Shown: positions 7,992-16,558, counted from the first letter of the stretch. The stretch: DNA of 19,464 nucleotides from Bacillota bacterium (GCA_023391275.1 JAEWBE010000087.1:1-19464), one strand, 5' to 3'. The notes: a model not told the origin generated them from the letters alone. Translations and numbers: made by a program.

Positions 7992-10511
7992 CTATTGTTC
8001 TTGTCCCCGTGAGTCAGACTGACTGGCTTCGTCATTCTGGCGCATGCTCATTTCGAGCCACTGCTGGTATGTAATGAGTACCTGCCGCGGCTTGGAACCT
8101 TCATGAGGACCTACAATTCCCATCTGTTCCATTTCATCAATCAGCCTGCCTGCGCGGGCGTAGCCAAGCCGCAGGCGGCGCTGGAGCAGCGAAGTGGAGG
8201 CCTGCCCCGCTTCGACAACACATTTCACCGCTTCAGGCATCATAGGGTCGGTGTCGCCGTTCACGCCGCTGTCGCCTGAATCTTTTTCAGCGACCGCATT
8301 TTTCTCGATCTCTTCGGCAATATTCTGATCGTAGCCTGTTTCCTGCGCTTTTTTGACGAAATTGACCACCGACTCAATTTCACTGTCGCCGACAAAACAA
8401 CCCTGAATACGAATTGGTTTTTGTGAACCGACGGGAGAAAACAGCATATCCCCGCGGCCAAGGAGCTTTTCGGCGCCGCCCATGTCAAGAATCGTTCTGG
8501 AATCCACCTGGGAGGAAACGGCGAAGGCAATACGGCTTGGGATATTCGCTTTGATAATACCGGTGATAACATCCACGGACGGACGCTGTGTGGCAATGAG
8601 AAGATGCATGCCCGCCGCACGAGCCATCTGTGCCAGACGGCATATGGAATCTTCTACCTCATTGGGCGCCGCCATCATCAGATCGGCAAGCTCATCGATA
8701 ATAATCACGATCTGAGGCATATGCTGCATCGGCTGGCCATTCGCGTCCTTGAAGCCGCAGGAAGCCGCAAGCATATTATAACCGTTTAAATCACGCACAT
8801 TGCTTTCGGCAAAAATTTTATAGCGCTTCAGCATTTCCGTAACGGCCCAGCCTAAAGCGCCGGCAGCTTTGCGCGGGTCGGTGACAACCGGCACCAAAAG
8901 CTGCGGAATCCCATTGTAAATGCCCAGTTCCACAACTTTCGGGTCAATCATCAGGAAACGAACTTCGTCGGGCGTGGATTTGTACAGAAGACTGATAATA
9001 AACGAATTAATACACACGGATTTGCCGGAACCGGTGGAACCCGCGATCAGCAAATGGGGCATCTTGCTCAGGTCCGCGGTCGCGACCGCGCCCGCAATAT
9101 CGCGCCCGAGTACGACGGTCAGCCGGCTTTTCGCTGTGGTAAAGCTGTTGGATTCAACCAGTTCACGCATGCGTACCACATTAACTTTCTTATTCGGCAC
9201 TTCAATGCCGACGGCGGCTTTACCTGGAATCGGCGCTTCAATGCGCACGCCGGACGCCGCCAGATTCATGGCAATATCGTCGGCAAGATTAGTGATTTTA
9301 CTGATTTTAACGCCGGCAGCGGGCTGCAGCTCATACCGGGTGACCGCCGGGCCGCGGCTGATATCAACTATTTTCGTCTGCACGCCGAAACTCTTTAACG
9401 TCTGCACCAGCATTTGACCGTTGATTTTCAGTTCTTCAGTTACATCCTGCTCGTTTAACTCTTTTGTCATTTCCAGCATGGAAACCGGAGGGAAATGGTA
9501 ATTACCGTCCTGCGGCGGTTCATCGGTAAACATGGTAAGCTGCACCGGAGCCCCTGCGGGCTGTTTTTGCCCTTCCGGTTTTTTGGGTTCCTTCTTACGG
9601 GCGGCAAACGCGGCCGCGGCTTCCTCCGAACCTGTTCTGTCATCAGCGGAAGCCGGCGCGGAAACTGGCTCAACCTTCTCCACCACCGGTTCTTTCATGC
9701 CGAATACCTTTTCCAAATTCTCGAGTTTCTTATTTTTCCCCTGAGGAACCTGCTGCTTACCGGGCGACTGCACGGGGTGCTGGGGAAGCTCATCCTCATG
9801 ATCCAGCGCAATGTCAATATTTGTCTGGCGGCCGCGCTCCAGTATCTTTTGTTCACGTGCACTGTTAAAATTCGCCGCAACCATGTCCGCCGGTTTGGTG
9901 ACCGCACGGAAAAGCTGCACCAGACTTGTTCCTGTCAAAATCATGACGGCGACAAAAAGGGTCAGAATAATAACAATTTTTGCGCCGGTGGAACCAAGCC
10001 CGGCAACAAACGGGATACCGATCAGGCCGCTGAACAGTCCCGCGCCGGAGCGCTGCGGCCCAAGCTGATAAAGTTCCTTCAGCCTGTCCCAATACGAGCG
10101 AATCGTCGTGTTATCCGTACTGGTGAAAATGTAAACGGAAGCACAAAACAGGGCGATAATGACAACCATCATGATCACCTTGCTGCTTAACCGGTTGTTC
10201 TGGCGTTCAAATGCCGTAATCAGCGATATGTAGCAAAGGAGTATGGGCCACGCAATGGCGCAGGTTCCAAATAAGCCAAGAAGCACATTGTGGCTCCAGC
10301 GCCAAAGGTGATCACCGGGTATCAGAACGAGAAAGACCATCAAAATGGATATGGCAAACAGCACAATCGCATTAATCTGATTGCGTTGTTTCACATATTC
10401 CTCATCCCGTATTGGCTTTGACTTTGTGCCCGCCGCGGAATTTCGTGACTTTGCCACACCGCGGGTACGCGGAGAAACCGGTTTTTTTGACTTCGCTGTT
10501 CGATTAGCCAC
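7992..10511 (-). CDS. ftsK: FtsK/SpoIIIE-family DNA translocase
   Basis: Hexameric membrane-bound DNA pump that moves chromosome through the division or sporulation septum. The 839 residues hold all family parts: a basic N-terminus, four to five membrane helices (about 47-65, 76-100, 112-131, 157-173 and 176-199), a low-complexity Pro/Lys/Glu linker (about 205-340), the RecA-like motor with Walker A GSTGSGKS (491-498) and Walker B IVIIIDELAD (601-610), and a C-terminal gamma winged-helix domain (about 756-815) that reads the orienting DNA sequences. The start is GTG at 10511 with AAAGGTGAT at good spacing. In B. subtilis the tepA and spoIIIE genes are neighbours, and a TepA-like gene lies just beyond uppP here, so SpoIIIE is a fair name too. 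Whether it serves division, sporulation or both cannot be told. Confidence 0.96.
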   Translation of the reverse strand: MANRTAKSKKPVSPRTRGVAKSRNSAAGTKSKPIRDEEYVKQRNQINAIVLFAISILMVFLVLIPGDHLWRWSHNVLLGLFGTCAIAWPILLCYISLITAFERQNNRLSSKVIMMVVIIALFCASVYIFTSTDNTTIRSYWDRLKELYQLGPQRSGAGLFSGLIGIPFVAGLGSTGAKIVIILTLFVAVMILTGTSLVQLFRAVTKPADMVAANFNSAREQKILERGRQTNIDIALDHEDELPQHPVQSPGKQQVPQGKNKKLENLEKVFGMKEPVVEKVEPVSAPASADDRTGSEEAAAAFAARKKEPKKPEGQKQPAGAPVQLTMFTDEPPQDGNYHFPPVSMLEMTKELNEQDVTEELKINGQMLVQTLKSFGVQTKIVDISRGPAVTRYELQPAAGVKISKITNLADDIAMNLAASGVRIEAPIPGKAAVGIEVPNKKVNVVRMRELVESNSFTTAKSRLTVVLGRDIAGAVATADLSKMPHLLIAGSTGSGKSVCINSFIISLLYKSTPDEVRFLMIDPKVVELGIYNGIPQLLVPVVTDPRKAAGALGWAVTEMLKRYKIFAESNVRDLNGYNMLAASCGFKDANGQPMQHMPQIVIIIDELADLMMAAPNEVEDSICRLAQMARAAGMHLLIATQRPSVDVITGIIKANIPSRIAFAVSSQVDSRTILDMGGAEKLLGRGDMLFSPVGSQKPIRIQGCFVGDSEIESVVNFVKKAQETGYDQNIAEEIEKNAVAEKDSGDSGVNGDTDPMMPEAVKCVVEAGQASTSLLQRRLRLGYARAGRLIDEMEQMGIVGPHEGSKPRQVLITYQQWLEMSMRQNDEASQSDSRGQEQ

Positions 10512-10623
10512 TGTTTGATCACCTTTAATATTTCAAATTCCAGATTTTAATAAGCTTCTTCATTTGGACAACATTATGTACTGTCGTGCCGACGCCCGGC
10601 AAAAGGCCGCGGCATTCCTTACC

Positions 10624-11613
10624 TTAAAAATGAAGGGCTGCGCCGGTAATAATATTCGTTCCCGTATTATGTTCAATCAGGCCCAACACAACAACAACGA
10701 CACCAAGAACAAAAGTATAGACCACGAACACACCCAGTTTGTTTGTGGTAACCATCCAGCGAAGCAGTTTAATGGCCAGGAAGCCGACAACGGCTGCGGA
10801 GACAACGCCCGCAATAATGGGAGCTGCACTGATGGCCCCAGATTCATTCGCGGCATCTTTCAACTCTAAAACCACCGCTGCTAAAATGGAGGGAATTCCG
10901 ATTACAAAGGAATAATCAAGTGCTGTCTGCCGGTTAACGCCACGCATCAGTCCCGCGGAAAGGGTGGAACCCGAACGGGAAAGCCCCGGGAACAGGGCAG
11001 CCACGCACTGAACAACGCCGACCGTAATCGCATCCACGGCATTAAACTGCCTTCTCCCACTTGAAAAGCCAGCGCTTTGTTTTCCATGAGCGGCGTACTT
11101 CGCCGTGGGCTTATGGCCCGAATAGCTGCCGCGCGAAACCGCGACCACAGTATTATTAGTTGCAAAAATCCCAAGTGTTAACAGAACACTGGTCAAAATC
11201 AGGGAACAGCCTTCAATGACAATATCACTGTCTGTCGCCCACTTATCTGCAAAATCCTTCAGCTGCATCCCGGTGCCGGGTACCGGCAGGAACAGCAAAA
11301 ACAGCGGTACGAGCCCGATAATCAGCATGATCAGCAAACGGCGGTCCGGGTCCATCTTGCGCCATTTAAACTTACCGGTAACAAGATCGCCGATCAGCAG
11401 AAAGAATTCGCAGATCAGCCGCCAGACCAGTTTATGATAAACAACCAAAACCGCGAGTAGCGTGCCCAGGTGAAGCATAACATCAAAAAGCAGGCTGGGA
11501 ACCTGAAGCCCCATAAAGTGCTGCGCAAGCGAAAGGTGCCCGCTGCTTGAAACAGGAAGAAATTCCGTTGCGCCCTGAATAATCCCTTGAATAATCGCTT
11601 GAAGTATGTTCAA
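10624..11613 (-). CDS. uppP: Undecaprenyl-diphosphate phosphatase
   Basis: Integral membrane enzyme that removes a phosphate from undecaprenyl diphosphate to recycle the lipid carrier for cell wall synthesis; high copy gives bacitracin resistance. The signatures are QGATEFLPVSSSGHL (13-27) and PGLSRSGST (209-217), the two active-site regions. The start is TTG at 11613, because GGAGGAA at 11620-11626 is spaced correctly for it and it yields MNILQAIIQGIIQ, like other UppP N-termini. An in-frame ATG at 11628 overlaps that ribosome binding site. The resulting 329 residues exceed the usual 265-285; the excess includes a Ser/Gly/Lys-rich hydrophilic loop at about 152-194. It lies between the TepA-like and ftsK genes on the same strand, with 112 bases before ftsK where I see no convincing promoter or terminator. 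Confidence 0.94.
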   Translation of the reverse strand: MNILQAIIQGIIQGATEFLPVSSSGHLSLAQHFMGLQVPSLLFDVMLHLGTLLAVLVVYHKLVWRLICEFFLLIGDLVTGKFKWRKMDPDRRLLIMLIIGLVPLFLLFLPVPGTGMQLKDFADKWATDSDIVIEGCSLILTSVLLTLGIFATNNTVVAVSRGSYSGHKPTAKYAAHGKQSAGFSSGRRQFNAVDAITVGVVQCVAALFPGLSRSGSTLSAGLMRGVNRQTALDYSFVIGIPSILAAVVLELKDAANESGAISAAPIIAGVVSAAVVGFLAIKLLRWMVTTNKLGVFVVYTFVLGVVVVVLGLIEHNTGTNIITGAALHF

Positions 11614-11619
11614 AACCGT

Positions 11620-11626
11620 TTCCTCC
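11620..11626 (-). promoter_or_regulatory. Ribosome binding site that sets the uppP start
   Basis: Reading the minus strand, GGAGGAA at 11626-11620 precedes the TTG at 11613 by 6 bases. Nothing like a ribosome binding site lies before the longer in-frame start codons at 11628 or 11652. Confidence 0.75.
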
Positions 11627-11683
11627 ATAAATATGTATTCGGCGGTTTTCACCGCCCGTGCTTGAAATAAATTTCTTAATTTG

Positions 11684-12436
11684 CTATTCTGTTTTTTTTA
11701 CAACTTTCTTTTTCGGTTTCGCCTCGGACTTTTTATGTTTTTCCTTACTTTCATCAATCATCCGATAAAGGCAATCGATGGCATCCGAAAGACTGCCGAG
11801 CGAATCAATAAGCCCTTCACTCACCGCGTCCGGCCCATCAAGAACCGTACCCACATCCATGACAAGTTCCTGCGTGTTCATGGCAAGCTCGTAAAAACGC
11901 TCTTCCGACATTTTAGAATTTTGCGTAACAAATTTTGTGATCCGTTCCTGCATCCGCTGAAAATACTCCAGAGTCTGCGGTACGCCTAGGAGCATTCCGC
12001 TCATCCGAACGGGATGAATTGTCATGGTCGCCGTCGGGGCGATGAAAGAATGCTTTGCGGCAACCGCAAGCGGAACGCCGATAGAATGGCCCCCGCCCAA
12101 AACCATGGAAACCGTTGGCTTTTTCATTCCCGCGACCAGTTCAGCCAGTGCCAGGCCAGCTTCCACATCACCGCCGACCGTATTTAAAATGATCAACAAA
12201 CCGTCGATATCCGTTGCCTCTTCGATGGCGACAAGCTGTGGAATAACATGCTCGTATTTTGTGGTTTTATTCTGAGACGGCAGAATATAATGGCCTTCAA
12301 TCTGGCCAATAATGGTCAGACAGTGAATAACGTGGCTTCCGTTGCCGGTAATAATTGAACCGGTGTCAATAATCTGGTCGGTTTGCTTCTCCCGTTTTTC
12401 TTCCTTTTCTTCGGACTGTACATCTTCATTACTCAT
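11684..12436 (-). CDS. tepA: TepA-like Clp-fold serine protease
   Basis: A 250-residue protein with the ClpP/crotonase fold, closest to TepA (translocation-enhancing protein) of Bacillus. The core includes IILNTVGGDVEAGLALAE, the Ser nucleophile motif GGGHSIGVPLA (Ser118), and TIHPVRMSG (His141), so the Ser-His pair is intact. The N-terminus (about 1-25) is highly charged and the C-terminus is a Lys-rich tail, both outside the fold. TepA was linked to protein export and to degradation of signal peptides in B. subtilis; it lacks any ATPase partner here. The ATG at 12436 is preferred to an in-frame TTG at 12442 because AGGAGGG ends 7 bases before the ATG and only one base before the TTG. It is the first gene of the minus-strand run and has a good promoter upstream. 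Confidence 0.88.
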   Translation of the reverse strand: MSNEDVQSEEKEEKREKQTDQIIDTGSIITGNGSHVIHCLTIIGQIEGHYILPSQNKTTKYEHVIPQLVAIEEATDIDGLLIILNTVGGDVEAGLALAELVAGMKKPTVSMVLGGGHSIGVPLAVAAKHSFIAPTATMTIHPVRMSGMLLGVPQTLEYFQRMQERITKFVTQNSKMSEERFYELAMNTQELVMDVGTVLDGPDAVSEGLIDSLGSLSDAIDCLYRMIDESKEKHKKSEAKPKKKVVKKTE

Positions 12437-12521
12437 TTGCAATCCCTCCTACCGGTTTAGTTTGCCGTGCAAAAGGGATTCTCATACACATAAAAACCAC
12501 ATTTTAATAACACTGGATAAT

Positions 12522-12550
12522 ATTATATCATTTGTTGTGTTATTCATCAA
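12522..12550 (-). promoter_or_regulatory. Housekeeping promoter for the minus-strand run
   Basis: On the minus strand TTGATG (12550-12545) and TATAAT (12527-12522) are separated by 17 bases; the -10 is perfect. The leader to the tepA-like ATG is about 80 bases. The -10 overlaps a 10-base palindrome ATAATATTAT (12518-12527). Confidence 0.7.
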
Positions 12551-12601
12551 GGAAATAAAGCTCAAAATTGTAAAACACCGCGATTATTATTCGCTCTGAG
12601 A

Positions 12602-12630
12602 TTGACAATCCAAACATTTTATACGATAAT
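12602..12630 (+). promoter_or_regulatory. Housekeeping promoter of the acn-icd-rex operon
   Basis: TTGACA (12602-12607), a 17-base spacer, and GATAAT (12625-12630): perfect -35, five of six bases in the -10. The start of transcription is expected near 12637, about 45 bases before acn. A palindrome begins at the last base of the -10. Confidence 0.8.
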
Positions 12631-12647
12631 AGTTATATATTTAACTA
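12630..12647 (+). promoter_or_regulatory. Candidate Rex operator
   Basis: TAGTTATATATTTAACTA is an inverted repeat with 6-base arms TAGTTA/TAACTA. Compared with the clostridial Rex consensus TTGTTAANNNNTTAACAA, which has the same length, it agrees at 11 of 14 fixed positions, including the central GTTA and TTAAC. It covers the end of the -10 and the likely transcription start, where a bound repressor would block RNA polymerase. The rex gene is third in this same operon. The region is AT-rich, which lowers the weight of the match. Confidence 0.6.
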
Positions 12648-12680
12648 CCTATATTTTGAAACGGGAGGATTTACTTTAAT

Positions 12681-14624
12681 ATGGGCTTAACATTAGCACA
12701 AAAAATTATAAAAAGCCATTTGGTAAGCGGCGAAATGACTGTCGGCAGCGAAATCGGCCTGAAAATTGATCAAACGCTGACACAGGACGCCACCGGAACG
12801 ATGGCTTATCTTGAATTTGAAGCAATGGGCGTTCCGCGTGTAAAGACAGAGCGTTCAGTAGCTTACATTGATCACAACACCCTGCAGACCGGTTTTGAAA
12901 ACGCCGATGATCACAGATATATTCAGTCCGTCGCCAAAAAGCACGGCATTTATTTTTCGCGCCCAGGCAACGGAATTTGCCATCAGGTACACTTGGAGCG
13001 CTTTGGCATTCCGGGGAAAACCTTAATCGGTTCGGACAGCCACACCCCGACGGGCGGCGGTATCGGCATGCTTGCCATGGGTGCGGGAGGCCTTGATGTT
13101 GCAGTTGCCATGGGCGGCGGCCCGTATTATATTTCCATGCCGAAGATGCTGTTCATTCGTTTATCCGGAAAGCTCTCCCCGTGGGTCAGCGCAAAGGACG
13201 TCATTCTGGAGGTTCTGCGTATTCTGACCGTAAAAGGCGGCGTGGGCAAAATTGTGGAATACGGCGGCCCCGGCGCTGCTTCCCTGTCCGTACCGGAGCG
13301 CGCAACCATTACCAACATGGGTGCTGAGCTTGGCGCAACCACCTCCATCTTCCCTTCCGACGAAATTACACGTGACTTTTTGAAAGCGCAGGGCCGTGAA
13401 ACCGACTGGGTTGAATTAAAGCCGGACACAGATGCGCGGTACGACGAAGTAATTGACATTGATCTGTCCAAACTGGTTCCAATGGCTGCCTGCCCCCACA
13501 GCCCCGACGCTGTAAAAAAGGTGGACGAGATCGGTAAAATCAAAGTGGATCAGGTTTGTATAGGCTCCTGCACCAACTCTTCTTATCGTGATTTGATGCG
13601 GGTAGCATCGATATTGAAAGGCAAAACGGTTAATTCCGACGTGAGCCTCGCCATCGCACCCGGTTCGAAGCAGGTTTACAACATGCTTGCGCAAAACGGT
13701 GCTTTGGCTGATTTAATCGGGGCCGGCGCCCGGATTCTGGAATGTGCCTGCGGCCCCTGCATCGGAATGGGTCAGTCTCCCAATTCGGCGGGTATTTCGC
13801 TGAGAACCTTTAACCGCAACTTTGAAGGACGCTCCGGCACGGCCGACGCACAGATTTATCTGGTCAGTCCGGAAACAGCCGCCGCTTCCGCGCTTGCCGG
13901 TGTGCTGACCAATCCTCAGACGCTGGGCGAAGAAGCGCCGATTCCGGTTCCTGAAAAGTTCTTAATCAACGACAACATGGTCGCCGCACCCGCAAGTAAA
14001 GAGGAAGCACAGGCTGTGGAGATTCTGCGCGGGCCAAACATCAAGGAATTCCCGACCACAACAGCACTGCCGCAAAGCATAGCGGCAAAAGCGCTTTTAA
14101 AAGTCGGGGACAATATTACAACCGACCATATTATGCCGGCGGGCGCAAAAATACTCCCCTACCGTTCCAATATTCCGTACCTGTCCAATTTCTGTTTTGC
14201 CGTTTGCGACAAGGAGTTTCCGGAGCGCTGCAGGCAGAACGGAAACGGCATTATCATTGGCGGAACAAACTACGGACAGGGCTCGTCGCGCGAACACGCC
14301 GCTCTGGTTCCGCTTTATCTTGGAATTAAAGCCGTTCTTGTAAAAAGCTTTGCGCGCATTCACTGTGCAAACCTTGCCAACGCGGGCATCCTCCCGCTTG
14401 TGTTCCGCAACGAGAAAGACTATGACGCCATCGACCAGATGGATGAGCTGGAACTGCCTGATATCCGTACCGCAATTAAAAATCACTCTAAAATTATTAT
14501 AAAAAACAGAACCAAAGGAACTTCGTTTGAAGCCGAAGCTATTTTAAGCGACCGTCAGTGTAAAATGGTACTTGCGGGCGGCCTGCTGAATTATACGAGG
14601 GAACAAAACGAAACGCGGGTGTGA
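12681..14624 (+). CDS. acn: Aconitate hydratase
   Basis: Converts citrate to isocitrate through cis-aconitate with a [4Fe-4S] cluster. The 647-residue length fits the shorter clostridial-type aconitases rather than the 890-residue AcnA. Cluster ligands are visible as C297 in CIGSCTNSS and C357 and C360 in CGPCIGMG. The N-terminal catalytic part has IGSDSHTPTGGGIGMLAMGAGGLD (about 116-139), and the C-terminal swivel domain has ITTDHIMPAG and GGTNYGQGSSREHAAL. A 3-isopropylmalate dehydratase large subunit would lack the fused swivel domain, so aconitase is favoured. The ATG follows GGGAGG at 12662-12667. It is first in acn-icd-rex, 44 bases before icd, under the promoter and candidate Rex site at 12602-12647. 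Together with icd it feeds 2-oxoglutarate to glutamate synthesis; no citrate synthase lies in the window. Confidence 0.95.
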   Translation: MGLTLAQKIIKSHLVSGEMTVGSEIGLKIDQTLTQDATGTMAYLEFEAMGVPRVKTERSVAYIDHNTLQTGFENADDHRYIQSVAKKHGIYFSRPGNGICHQVHLERFGIPGKTLIGSDSHTPTGGGIGMLAMGAGGLDVAVAMGGGPYYISMPKMLFIRLSGKLSPWVSAKDVILEVLRILTVKGGVGKIVEYGGPGAASLSVPERATITNMGAELGATTSIFPSDEITRDFLKAQGRETDWVELKPDTDARYDEVIDIDLSKLVPMAACPHSPDAVKKVDEIGKIKVDQVCIGSCTNSSYRDLMRVASILKGKTVNSDVSLAIAPGSKQVYNMLAQNGALADLIGAGARILECACGPCIGMGQSPNSAGISLRTFNRNFEGRSGTADAQIYLVSPETAAASALAGVLTNPQTLGEEAPIPVPEKFLINDNMVAAPASKEEAQAVEILRGPNIKEFPTTTALPQSIAAKALLKVGDNITTDHIMPAGAKILPYRSNIPYLSNFCFAVCDKEFPERCRQNGNGIIIGGTNYGQGSSREHAALVPLYLGIKAVLVKSFARIHCANLANAGILPLVFRNEKDYDAIDQMDELELPDIRTAIKNHSKIIIKNRTKGTSFEAEAILSDRQCKMVLAGGLLNYTREQNETRV

Positions 14625-14668
14625 GCTGCACAGCCGCTGCAATAAATTTATGACCGGAGGAAATACGT

Positions 14669-15877
14669 TTGGATAAAATCAAGATGAAAACGCCGCTCGT
14701 TGAAATGGACGGCGACGAAATGACAAGAATCATCTGGAAGATGATCAAAGATATCCTGCTGACCCCTTACATCGACCTCAACACGGAATATTACGACCTG
14801 GGACTCGCAAACCGCAACGCAACCGGGGATAAAGTCACGTTTGACTCGGCTTACGCCACAAAGAAATACGGGGTTGCCGTAAAGTGCGCAACCATCACCC
14901 CAAATGCGGAAAGGGTTAAGGAATACAATTTAAAAGAGATGTGGAAGTCCCCGAACGGCACCATCCGTGCGATTCTGGATGGTACGGTATTCCGGACTCC
15001 CCTTCTTGTAAACGGAATTACTCCGTATATTTCCAATTGGAAAAAGCCGATTACCATTGCGCGCCATGCCTATGGTGACGTTTACCGCAATGTGGAGCTT
15101 AGCGTCCCCGCCGGAGCAAAAGCCGAACTGGTTGTCACAAAAGCGGACGGCACTGAGGAACGCGCGCTGATCCATGATTTTAAAACCGCCGGAATTATTC
15201 AGGGCCAGCATAATATTGACCAAAGTATCGCCAGCTTTGCAAAAGCCTGCTTTAACTACGCACTGGATAGGAAGCAAGATTTGTGGTTTTCTTCAAAAGA
15301 CACAATATCCAAAAAATACGATCATCGCTTTAAGGATATTTTTCAGGAAATTTATAATGAGCAGTATAAGGATGCATTCGAAAAAGCGGGAATCACCTAT
15401 TTTTACACCCTGATTGACGACGCGGTTGCCAGAGTAATCCGCTCGGAAGGCGGTTACATTTGGGCCTGCAAAAACTATGACGGGGACGTCATGAGCGATA
15501 TGGTGGCAACTGCGTTCGGCAGCCTTGCAATGATGACCAGCGTGCTGGTTTCACCGGACGGAGTGTACGAGTATGAAGCGGCGCACGGAACGGTTCAGCG
15601 CCACTACTACAAGCATTTAAAGGGTGAAAAAACCTCGACCAATTCCATGGCTACCCTGTTTGCCTGGACAGGCGCGCTGAAAAAGCGCGGCGAACTGGAC
15701 AATACTCCTGATGTGGTTTTATTTGCAGAAAAGCTGGAAAAGGCTTCTCTTCAAACAATTGAAGACGGCATTATGACAGGTGACCTTGCAAGTCTTTCTA
15801 CCCTGCCGAATAAAAAGTCGGTTGATACGGAAACATTCCTGAAGGAAATTAACAAGAAACTGAATCTGCTGTTGTAA
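14669..15877 (+). CDS. icd: Isocitrate dehydrogenase, NADP-dependent, eukaryotic-like homodimeric type
   Basis: Oxidises and decarboxylates isocitrate to 2-oxoglutarate, giving NADPH. The 402 residues and the opening MKTPLVEMDGDEMTRIIW place it in the eukaryotic-like group rather than the E. coli Icd type. Substrate-binding residues include KSPNGTIR (93-100) and R132 in TIARHAYGD. The metal-site signature is NYDGDVMSD (269-277). The cofactor loop HGTVQRHYYKH (307-316), with Arg311-His312, is the pattern associated with NADP use. The start is TTG at 14669: GGAGG at 14656-14660 is 8 bases upstream, while the next in-frame ATG would be too far. It lies 44 bases after acn and 30 before rex, with no terminator between, so the three are one transcript. 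Confidence 0.95.
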   Translation: MDKIKMKTPLVEMDGDEMTRIIWKMIKDILLTPYIDLNTEYYDLGLANRNATGDKVTFDSAYATKKYGVAVKCATITPNAERVKEYNLKEMWKSPNGTIRAILDGTVFRTPLLVNGITPYISNWKKPITIARHAYGDVYRNVELSVPAGAKAELVVTKADGTEERALIHDFKTAGIIQGQHNIDQSIASFAKACFNYALDRKQDLWFSSKDTISKKYDHRFKDIFQEIYNEQYKDAFEKAGITYFYTLIDDAVARVIRSEGGYIWACKNYDGDVMSDMVATAFGSLAMMTSVLVSPDGVYEYEAAHGTVQRHYYKHLKGEKTSTNSMATLFAWTGALKKRGELDNTPDVVLFAEKLEKASLQTIEDGIMTGDLASLSTLPNKKSVDTETFLKEINKKLNLLL

Positions 15878-15907
15878 TTGAAGCAGATTTAACGGAGGTA
15901 ATGCGTT

Positions 15908-16552
15908 ATGCCAAAACGCGAAAACATTTCAATGTCCGTAATCAGAAGGCTACCACGGTATTATCGGTTTTTAAATCATTTGAAAGGCAAAGGGGTTGTA
16001 AGGATTTCATCCACCGAGCTTTCCGCCAAGCTTGGGCTTACCGCGTCACAGATCCGTCAGGATCTGAACTGCTTCGGCGGCTTTGGCCAACAGGGTTACG
16101 GCTACATAGTCGATCAGCTCTGTGAAGAAATCGCCAATATACTGGGGCTTTCCCATGGCTACAAGGCAATTCTGATCGGCGCGGGCAATCTTGGTCAGGC
16201 AATTGCCTCGCACCTGTCCTTTGAAGCCGAGGGCTTTCAACTTGCAGGAATTTTCGACAGTTCGCCCCAAAAGATCGGAACCGTAATCAATAAGCAAGCT
16301 GTGCGTGATGTTGCAGATATTGATGAGTTTTGCAAAAATGAGCAGCCGGTCATGGCGGTGTTCTGCATTCCCCGGGAAGCAGTCAGTTCGCTTGCCGAGC
16401 GCCTGTATCACTTGGGCATCCGCAATTTTTGGAATTTCAGCCATTATGACATCAGCATGAAATATCCCGATGCACTGGTAGAAAATGTACACCTGAACGA
16501 CAGCCTGATGACACTTTGCTACCGGATATCAAACCCATCGAGCAAACAATAG
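15908..16552 (+). CDS. rex: Redox-sensing transcriptional repressor Rex
   Basis: Represses fermentation and respiration genes when NAD+ is high and lets go of DNA when NADH binds. The 214 residues are typical. The N-terminal winged helix (about 1-75) includes RISSTELSAKLGLTASQIRQDLN, and the Rossmann domain carries the nucleotide-binding GAGNLGQAIASHLSF (about 92-105), followed by the C-terminal domain-swap helix. The ATG follows GGAGGTAATGCGTT. It closes the acn-icd-rex operon. The candidate operator at 12630-12647 suggests it controls its own transcription together with the citrate branch. In other clostridia rex is commonly next to fermentation genes, so this pairing is worth noting. A strong terminator follows directly. 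Confidence 0.96.
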   Translation: MPKRENISMSVIRRLPRYYRFLNHLKGKGVVRISSTELSAKLGLTASQIRQDLNCFGGFGQQGYGYIVDQLCEEIANILGLSHGYKAILIGAGNLGQAIASHLSFEAEGFQLAGIFDSSPQKIGTVINKQAVRDVADIDEFCKNEQPVMAVFCIPREAVSSLAERLYHLGIRNFWNFSHYDISMKYPDALVENVHLNDSLMTLCYRISNPSSKQ

Positions 16553-16558
16553 CAAAAC

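Noticed and set aside
10512..10623. A promoter for ftsK in the gap after uppP
   Set aside because: CATAAT-like and ATTAAA-like -10 candidates lack any acceptable -35 at 16-18 bases.
11626..11652. Longer uppP starts at 11628 (ATG) or 11652 (ATG)
   Set aside because: No ribosome binding site precedes either, and the GGAGG at 11626-11620 is placed for the TTG at 11613.
11641..11656. Hairpin GGCGGT-TTTC-ACCGCC between the tepA-like gene and uppP
   Set aside because: Six perfect pairs but no T-run on the minus strand, so not a terminator; it may be chance or a processing site.
12532..12550. A second Rex-like site, TTGTTGTG...CATCAA, near the minus-strand promoter
   Set aside because: The right half does not match the Rex half-site and the length is off by one base; arms are not complementary.
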